Assembly (NCBI GenBank): GCA_947396885.1
Contig: OX377202.1
Location: forward strand, 106,390,198 to 106,454,197
Reading direction: 5' to 3'
DNA length: 64,000 bases
DNA from: Heligmosomoides polygyrus polygyrus
Lineage: Eukaryota; Nematoda; Chromadorea; Rhabditida; Heligmosomidae
A program made the position numbers and the translations under genes. Below, piece after piece: positions 57,086 through 64,000 of this stretch; position 1 is the first letter of the stretch; each line of letters opens with the position of its first letter. The notes below the pieces were generated by a model. That model had not been told where the DNA came from. It worked only from the letters and a program-made list of their open reading frames with translations, and made no database searches.

Positions 57086-58360
57086 TTAGGGTGTCCCATA
57101 ATTTTCTGGGCTATTTGAACCATAAGTGTTTGGCGCGTTATAACTTCTTTATACAAAATCCAAACGGGATGTTCTCTTGGCATAAGAAGGCGATTCGAAT
57201 ATGTTTCGCAATAGCATATCGATTACCTCTATCGGCCTGCTGCCCGCACTTTGGCAATTTCTCAAAAATGAAGCAGAAATCGACGTATCGCGACTTGCTT
57301 CTTCATCACTTCCGTTCTGGACAGTCTGCGTACGCTGCTCACAAAGCTATCGTTGCTTTGTTAGGTCCTGACGTCTGCAGCAAGTTTACGTGCAAAACTT
57401 GGCCCAATCGTTTCCGGAAGGGAATGTACAGCATTACGGACAAGAAGCATACTGGAAGAGCGATCGGACCGAATGAACGACGAGTGCCTGAAGCAGTCAG
57501 GAGGCAACCTGCCAGAAGCGTAAGGACGATATCGAAGGCTATCAGTACTCCACGTGGCATTATTCATCGCTACCTGAAACAAAGCGGAAGAAGGGCAGTC
57601 TTGCCAGGATGGATCCCGCATGCACTGACTCCGTCTCAGAGGCGAGATTGAATGGTCACCTGTCAGAATAATCTCAACCGCGCAAGAATGACTGCGTGGT
57701 TGAGCACGATTGTGGCACAGGACGAGAAGTGGTGCATGTACGATAACACCACACGGGTGATGCAGTGGCTTCTGAAGCACGCAAGATCAGAACGAATTCC
57801 GAAGCCGTCCCCACATGGGAAGAAGATTTTGCTTTCATTTTGGTTCACGAGTCGGGAAGTCCTGCACTACTCGCTTTTGCAGGATGGGCATGCGATTACA
57901 GCAGACTTGTTCGTTGAAGATATGCTGGAGACGAAGCGTAAGCTGCTTGAGAAGTACCCGAGATTCGGTACTATTCGTGTGTTAGTAGATAATGCACGAC
58001 CGCATCGAGCGAAACGAACGCAAGAGACGATAGGGAAGGAGTCTATTTAAATTGCGGCACATCCTGCGTATTCACCAGATATCAGCACTTGTGGCTATGC
58101 TGCATTTAGAGGTCTTTCTCTTTTTTCCATGAACAAACGATGCTCGTAACGTCAAGAGGTTCATTGCGCAATCGTCGAATGGATCGGCAGCAGGCCAGCT
58201 TCTTTCTGATGGAATGCAATCAACTCTCTGCCCAATCGTTGAAGAAAGGTTGTGGCCACAGATGGAGAATATATCGATTGACTACCCTTGATCATTATGT
58301 TGCTAAAATAACTTTTAATAAAGATGGTATGATAGCTCAGAAAATTATGGGACACCCTAA
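57086..58360 (+). mobile_element. Mariner element, near full length, in receptor F intron 2
   Basis: The ends TTAGGGTGTCCCATAATTTT match on both sides, flanked by TA; 1,275 bp. Transposase: a helix-turn-helix region from 57268 (MKQKSTYRDLLLHHFRSGQS), CKTWPNRFRKG, then PGWIPHALTPSQRRD and a TGA at 57650. The frame continues with VAQDEKWCMYDN (first Asp), LLSFWFTSREVLHYSLL and VLVDNARPHRAKRTQ (second Asp), a stop near 58050, and HPAYSPDIS (third Asp present) followed by TCGY, where most mariners have an Asp. Only about two stops interrupt it, so it is moderately young but inactive. It is antisense to receptor F. Confidence 0.88.
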
Positions 58361-58365
58361 TAAAG

Positions 58366-58640
58366 TAACGCAGCTGAGTCTCACTTTCAACGTGTGGACG
58401 CGCATTGTCGTGGAGGAAATCTTTCTTGTTTCCCACAAAGAACTGCTTCAGAAGGCGCTCCTCGTTCACTGCAACTGGCCTTCCAGACCGTTGTGCTCCT
58501 CCAATCAGAAGTCTCTGTTATTGAACATTCGAAGCCATACTTTCGTTGTCTCTGGCAGGACCCATCATCGCCCATCACATCAGTCGACAACGATTTTCTC
58601 TGTCATAGTCGTAACGGAATATGGCGACTTTATTGGTAAA
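58366..58640 (-). mobile_element. Internally deleted mariner transposase fragment
   Basis: The minus strand reads SGRPVAVNEERLLKQFF and, within a few codons, KDFLHDNARPHVESETQLRY. These two motifs are normally separated by well over 100 residues, so most of the catalytic domain was removed. The neighbouring mariner (57086-58360) inserted at its edge. Confidence 0.65.
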
Positions 58641-59109
58641 TATAGGTCATAGGTCATTTTATATACTCGGTATTGGGTAAAGGTTCCTGAACACTTTTCG
58701 AAAATTTGGCGGGACGCAAATGTGAATGGCTGGAAATGTTTCTTACAACCTGGTTATATCCATCCGGGGTAAATCGATACCAGGACAAATTACTATGAGG
58801 TCAGAATTGTATTGTTTTACATGATTACTTCACGAATATAGCCATTTTATAGCTATTATATCACGTCAAGCTGTTTCTTATAGATGCCGCTACGCTACGA
58901 AACGTGTCCATTTTGGTTTTCCTGACACCGATGCCATTTTATACACTCATATAAGAGCCTCCTTTCTTACTTGAGAATTTCGGAAAGGTTTTTATTTCCT
59001 TAGGTTATCCTTCTCAGAATCGTGGAAGGGAAGAAACGAAACGAATACAAGATTAGGTTTTCTTTCTGTTGTTTTCAACTAACTTCGGACTCACGCATTC
59101 CTTTCAAGA

Positions 59110-59414
59110 GGACAAAATAGGACCTGAAAACAAACAAACAACCAAACAAACAAAAATCACCGCGGTTGTAAAAACGCCTCGGCGGGCAAATCTCATTCAA
59201 ATACAGCTGGCGGTCGCATAATATGCTATTGTTCGAATCCATCATAGTGAGATGTACACATATAATGGTCTGTTTACAACCGTGGCGAAATCGAACGCAA
59301 TTTTTTTGTGAATTTTGCCAAATTAAGCCCTATTTTATCCTATTGAAGCTTCTCCGTGACTCGCAGGTTAATTTGTTACATAATTTTTAGATACGTGCCT
59401 CCTTCCGACTAGGA
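59110..59414. mobile_element. Partial relative of the 49801 foldback element
   Basis: It ends GTTACATAATTTTTAGATAC...CGACTAGGAC, like the right end at 50170-50196, with CACCGCGGTTGTA near 59158 and ACAACCGTGGCG near 59277 inside. The left terminus is not clear. Confidence 0.5.
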
Positions 59415-60825
59415 CAAATCCGAATTATTATTTTTTTGGAACAGTATATTTCAACCTGACTTGTTTATCGGCTAGCCATCGCAAGTTGTTCTATGGTCAA
59501 ATACGCATTCAAAACCCCTCCACGCACGGCATCACGCATCTCAAAAGGGATTGAGCAACACAGTGCTTTATCATTGTCTCTTATATTTCATCAGCATAAC
59601 ACCATTTAATATAGTGTCATATATACTATTTAGCATGCACAAATAAGGGATGCACATCATTAGTGTCGGACTGTGTAATTGTTTATTATACAGTCCGACA
59701 CCTATGTGATAAAGAATATAAAAAAACTCTTGCTGTCATAATTCATGCTATTGTAAACATATGATATTTGTTGAACCAAAGAGTATATTAGTTTTTTTTT
59801 GTTTACCGTCTCAAATGCAGCCTTTATGTTCCTCATGTTGTCATAGATAATAGCACCAGAGATAACCACATGTCCAGAAACAAACATGTAGAGTGCAGAC
59901 ATCGCCAGAATATGCACTAAAATTTTTCGATAATTCGGTACTCTAGGACGAATCTTACAATATTTTTCCTAGGACTCTTATTGTATGCCATTGTTCTTCA
60001 GTCCGAGAGAAAGTTAGTCTTCAAGTAGAACAGAATGGGAAAACACATTTTTTAAACGTTGATGTGTACTTTGAAGCAGAAGAATAGTCTACAGATGTTG
60101 CAGCTTAGTTTCAGTTCGCATTCATTTAACAATTTCGAAGACTTCGAAGGGAATTTTTAACGCAGACGTAGTATTATTATTTTTTAATAAGAATCTACTG
60201 CAAATGTAACGTGAACTGAATCTTATTAGTACCAAGAAGTGCCACTTAAACTCATTACTAATTTCACGGACTTAAAAATGACAAATGATGAAACCAACCC
60301 TTCCTGCTCTTCAGCATGTGGGAATGCGGCAGAATCATTTGAATGCGACCCAAATGGATACCAACGCATGTTATAAAGATTAATCCAGTACATAGAAAAA
60401 TGATAATTATGGCGAGACATCCCAGTTCTGGGGCGTTGGCAATCAGTCCGGCAAAATATCCCATTGTCATCGGGAAAAATATCACCGGAAGACCGAGAAG
60501 TGAAAGAATGATGTTATATGCCATTTGGAATAGTTGAAGCATGAACATATTGGCGCGATAGGATAATGTGAATCGGTACTGACAGGTGACGATGCAGTAC
60601 ATTGCATCGTCATTGCTAGAAGGTTGCTCAGTGGTCCCACAACTGCGAAAATTCTCAGTGCCCTGATGTAGAAAACGGGAGACACATTCAGTTCGTTGCA
60701 TTCAATCATACTTAAAATAAGAAGTTGAGCTGCGCTATCGTTACAAGGTTTGGAGCAAGCATAAGCCTGGAAGGAAACTAGTGTAGCGAAAAGCTCTGAT
60801 CTTTGTTGGCTTATAACTGTTAAGT

Positions 60826-60908
60826 GTATGTATTTATGTATGTATGTATGTATGTATGTATGTATGTATGTATGTATGTATGTATGTATGTATGTATGTA
60901 TGTATGTA
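60826..60908. repeat. (TATG)n microsatellite upstream of receptor F
   Basis: The longest ATGT run of the window, about 80 bp. The mariner at 60909 begins at its end, using a TA of the array. Confidence 0.9.
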
Positions 60909-61334
60909 TTAGGTTGGAAAAAAAGTCTCTTCACACTTCGAAAAGTTTTCTACTGTTCTCCTTGCAAACGCACTAGTCAATATTGATAGCTGATTTCGTA
61001 ATCCTATCGCACTTGCCTACCGTTTGCACTCAGACCTAGGTCAAAACCCTTCTTGTACTTCGTTATCTATCCAATCTTCCAGACTCAATGCCAGATCCAC
61101 CTCATGGCCATTTTTAGCACGGCATTCTTCATGAATTCATTGAAGGATCTACAACATGTCAGGCAGCCGACCAAATTAACCATATATATGACTTGGGATC
61201 TACTACTCATCGCGCCTGTTACGAGTGGTTCGGAAAGTTTTTAAAGGGAGATTATTAGACGTGGGATCCGAATCATGCATTTTCGGATATCCGGCCGGAT
61301 TTATCCGGTTTCGGATTATCCGAAATCCGGCTCG

Positions 61335-61475
61335 GTCGAAAATTGCCCTCATCTGAATCATCCGAAGATCCGGGGTTTCTAAAATTGTCCTCATCTGAAT
61401 CATCCGAAGATCCGGGGTTTTCAAAATTGCTCTCATCTGAATCATCCGAAGATCCGGGGTTTTGAAAAACGCGAT
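61335..61475 (+). repeat. 42-bp subterminal tandem repeats, left array
   Basis: Three copies of a 42-bp unit with TCTGAATCATCCGAAGATCC and GGGGTTT, followed by a partial copy. The unit is a multiple of three, so open frames (SSEDPGF) run through it without being genes. Confidence 0.9.
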
Positions 61476-61639
61476 GATTCGGATAAAATCGGATAAAAAT
61501 CGGATAGTAGGAGGTTAGCGCGCCTTGCTGGCAAACTCTGCGCCATTGATAGCCTGACTTTTTCGGGCAGATTTGCAATCATTTGGCGGGAATGCTCTCA
61601 CAAGGGAAGGGTCTGATAGCGTATATCTGAACGGGGAGA

Positions 61640-63245
61640 GGGAGTCATCCTATTGAATAGGAATAATCGCCACCCCTCAATTAGCATAAAATGTGTTTCA
61701 TTTTTGCTAAGTCGTGAAACCCAAGGAATGGGAGTTCTTGAAGTCACAATTGAACGGCGCATCACGAATTTGGGTTCTTGTACGACCGCGATGCCTCTGC
61801 CGGCAAGCAGCTCGGAGCGCAATGGGTAGTGAGGATGCTTCATGGGAGAAAGGTCGGGGGTTCGATCCTCATGCGCTACTGCATTCCTGCTTTTTAATTG
61901 ATTTTAATTGATTGTTTTTATTATTAATTTTAATTGAATTTTAAATGATTTTTAAATGATTGGTTGAGATTTGAGGGATTCTGACGTCTATACCATTTTC
62001 AGATGTTTTCCGCGCACTTTCCAGCTGCATGCTGTGGTACTCAACAGGATGATGCATAAATATTCAACACCAGTGATACACAGGTACAACGTGCATAAAG
62101 CAGCACTGGACACAATGGGCAGGGTATAAATGCTGCAGGCTCCTCTAGTCTGTTTCCATACACCGGCCAATGACCTCGGGTAAAATCATCCTGCTCGGAT
62201 TTTCAAAGGAGACCATGACGTGACGTCACATGTGGTTAAAACGAGAAAGTCTGTGGATCCCGGAAATTGACCTAAACGGCATCAATACACTCGTTCTCTC
62301 ATCTTTGCCTGTCATCTGGAAATCAGAGGTGTGCTGGAGGTTCTCTAAAACCTAACACCAACAAAGTCGCCGATGCTCGAGTGGTGATCCACTTGCTCAC
62401 GCTGAAGTGTGGTCCACCTTTAGATAAGCAGCCTTCATGGGAATGACACCAACCTGACCGAACGGATGGCTAGCATACCCAAGGACTTCGAAGCACGTCA
62501 ACTTGAAGTTAACGAAGACGAACGGCTGAAAGTGGTGGAAAACCAGGAGAAGGTTGGGATCCGCAAAATGAATTGATAGACGTGGAAAGGGTGGCAAGCA
62601 GTGGGCATATGATAACGTTTTCGGCTGGAACTCTTGTTTCAGAGGAAAGGGAACGTCTTCAACTGGATTTCGCCTATGGAGCCGATCTCATTTGTCCATA
62701 TATGGAAGCAAACTGTGAGGAACCAGCAGCCTTTATGCGCTGCTCGTATTGTGACCAGTGCTTATGTTCCATGCACTTTGTGTCTGTGTATCACTGATGT
62801 TAAACGTTCATACATCGTTATGTTGAACAGCTTTCCAATTGAGTTCTGGTTAAAAAACTGGTCAGTAATAAACAAGTGGCAACAAAGTTGCTCTCACGGC
62901 ATACATCTGGAAACACTGCACAGCAAACATCTAAAATGGTGCAAATGTCAGAATACCTCAAATCAAACAATAAGCTGAAATGCAAAGATGCAGCAGCGCA
63001 GAAAAGTCGAACCCTCTACCTCCCTCTCATGGAGCAACGTCGCTATCCACTGCGCTACGAGCCGCTTCCCGCCGGCGGCATTGCGGGCGTACAAGACTCC
63101 CGAACTCGTGAGGCGCCGATTCCACTGTAACTTCAAGGATCCTCTACTCCTCGGGCTTATCGATTTGGCAAAAAAGAAACACATTTTTATACTAATTGAG
63201 GAGTGGCGATTATTCCTATATATATATGGTGGGATGACTCCGTAA
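61640..63245. repeat. Long inverted repeat with tRNA-like heads inside the hAT-like element
   Basis: The arms of about 530-545 bp (61640-62165 and 62695-63245) share GGAATAATCGCCAC, ATTAG.ATAAAA.TGTGTTTC, GTGATACACAG and GCATAAA blocks in mirror order; similarity is roughly 75 percent. Each arm has a tRNA-like block: GGTCGGGGGTTCGATCCTCA near 61852, and GTAGAGGGTTCGACTTTTC on the minus strand near 63020. The spacer of about 530 bp shows no gene. Confidence 0.75.
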
Positions 63246-63534
63246 GGCAACCAAATACGACATTTTTTACGTAGCGCTGGTGTGTTCCATTTCCATTGGT
63301 GAACTAAGCTAGACCAGATATAATGTAACTGGGCATTCATGTGCTTTGCTACCAGGGCATATAGACACTTAATTCAAGATGAGGCGCTCCAAGCTGCTTT
63401 GCGCGCTAGTGACTTCAATTGGTCAAGGAAATAAACGCGGAGTTACTGATGTGTTCCGTTTTTAAGAGGTTGCGTGCCCCTATTATATCACTTATCCGGT
63501 TGTATCCGAATCGGATATCCGAAATCCGGCTCGA

Positions 63535-63695
63535 CTGCAAATGGCGTTATCTGAATCATCCGAAGATCCGGGGTTTCTAAAATTGCCCTCATCTGAATCA
63601 TCCGAAGATCCGGGGTTTTCGAAATTGCCTCCATCTGAATCATCCGAAGATCCGGGGTTTGAAAAAGTGGCCTATCCGAATCATCCGATTATCCG
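63535..63695 (+). repeat. 42-bp subterminal tandem repeats, right array
   Basis: Three to four copies of the same 42-bp unit as at 61335, in the same orientation although the element ends are inverted to each other. Confidence 0.9.
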
Positions 63696-64000
63696 GAAAA
63701 TCGGTGTCGGATCCAATGTCTAGAGATTATTCACTCAAAGACAAAGAAGGTCAGGAGGGCCAACTGAATTGGACGGCACTAAACTACTCCATCTTCTTCG
63801 TACCGATAGTAGGCAGACGACACGTCAACTGGCAGAGAAGCTCGAAGTGTCTCATAGGATAGTGGGAATCCATCTGAAGAACCTCGGCTTTGCACGGAAA
63901 TTTGGAGCTTGGATTCCACATGCCCTGTCAGACACTCAGAAAGGTCGACGGCTCTCCATCGCTGCTTCTCTTCTGTCCAGATAAGAAAGAAGATCGTTTC

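Larger units (their letters stand above)
53192..60709 (-). pseudogene. Srh-like chemoreceptor F, probable pseudogene
   Basis: Paralogue of D and E. Minus-strand exons: 60299-60709, 59807-59916, 55713-55934, 53538-53619, 53192-53484. Exon 1 is 411 bp instead of 403: 11 extra bases (CATCGTCATTG on the plus strand, near 60605-60615) break the frame after residue 33, inside TM1, and one codon is missing near its end. Exon 3 begins TAG where paralogues have CAG or CGG. The acceptor reads CAGTAG, so splicing three bases later could skip that stop, but not the frameshift. The other exons are intact (PVIFFPMTMGYFAGL, MAFYGFLSAVIMLVSVKPYR). Intron 2 carries mariner copies and a foldback element, intron 3 an RTE fragment. 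An assembly error at the 11 bases is possible. Confidence 0.8.
61256..63722. mobile_element. Non-autonomous hAT-like element, 2,467 bp
   Basis: The termini TAGACGTGGGATCCGAATCA (left) and TAGACATTGGATCCGACACC (right, minus strand) are flanked by an exact 8-bp duplication GAGATTAT (61248-61255 and 63723-63730). It contains 42-bp tandem repeats near both ends and a long inverted repeat with tRNA-like blocks in the middle. There is no transposase. A relative forms the left edge of the window. Confidence 0.85.
60909..64000 (+). mobile_element. Mariner split by a hAT-like insertion (runs off right edge)
   Basis: The left terminus TTAGGTTGGAAAAAAAGTCT follows TA. Plus-strand N-terminal helix-turn-helix (HGILHEFIEGSTTCQAADQI, then CYEWFGKFLKGDY) reaches 61255. 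The frame resumes at 63731 after the insert with SLKDK, then DSRQTTRQLAEKLEVSHRIV, IHLKNLGFARKFGAWIPHAL and RLSIAASLLSR, up to the window end. The catalytic domain lies outside. Removing the insert and one target copy restores KGDYSLKDK across the junction. Confidence 0.88.

Noticed and set aside
61335..63695. CRISPR-like array
   Set aside because: Units are directly adjacent without spacers, and the DNA is from a nematode.
63541..63723. Repeat protein with SSEDPGF units
   Set aside because: The 42-bp unit is a multiple of three, so it stays open by arithmetic; the array is part of a non-coding hAT-like element and recurs in decayed form at 1-200.

Overview
The window is nuclear DNA from a nematode, most likely a clade V strongylid such as a hookworm or a relative. 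The evidence is six paralogous genes for a nematode-specific seven-transmembrane chemoreceptor family (Srh-like, Str superfamily), short GT-AG exons with TTTCAG-type acceptors, and a dense load of mariner, Tc1-like, maT-like, CR1-like and RTE-like elements. The species assignment is inference. No rRNA, CRISPR array or convincing functional tRNA was found.

Receptor genes. A (minus, runs off the left edge), B (minus, 6.5-12.6 kb), C (plus, 16.3-21.9 kb), D (minus, 30.6-33.8 kb), E (minus, 43.7-50.8 kb) and F (minus, 53.2-60.7 kb) share one architecture. Coding exons are 403, 110, 222 and 82 bp plus a variable last exon. B-E assemble in frame to 318, 366, 353 and 374 residues. F carries an 11-bp frameshifting insertion in exon 1 and a stop as the first codon of exon 3, so it looks like a pseudogene. 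B seems to have lost its C-terminal tail to a LINE. D, E and F also share flanking sequence, which points to a tandem segmental duplication.

Mobile DNA. Almost every long intron and intergenic gap is filled with transposons, many with visible inverted ends and TA duplications. The main ones are mariners at 3.35-4.66, 19.14-21.06, 46.17-47.44, 57.09-58.36 and 60.91 kb to the right edge; Tc1-like elements at 9.98-11.42 and 47.45-49.04 kb; and maT-like elements at 1.58-2.47 and 26.27-29.72 kb. LINE remnants lie at 4.7-6.55, 24.0-25.0, 29.7-30.2, 34.9-35.3, 39.6-41.4 and 53.9-54.9 kb. There are at least a dozen foldback/MITE elements: GC-rich hairpins, a family ending in GCCNNATTCATSAA, a TTAA-type element and tRNA-headed inverted repeats.

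Nested structures. At 26.3-29.7 kb a maT-like element contains a hAT-like element (8-bp duplication CTTTGGAG), which contains a 2-kb structure with 414-bp inverted arms. At the right edge a mariner is split by a 2.47-kb non-autonomous hAT-like element (8-bp duplication GAGATTAT) carrying 42-bp tandem repeats and a long inverted repeat with tRNA-like heads. A second copy of that hAT-like family forms the left edge of the window.
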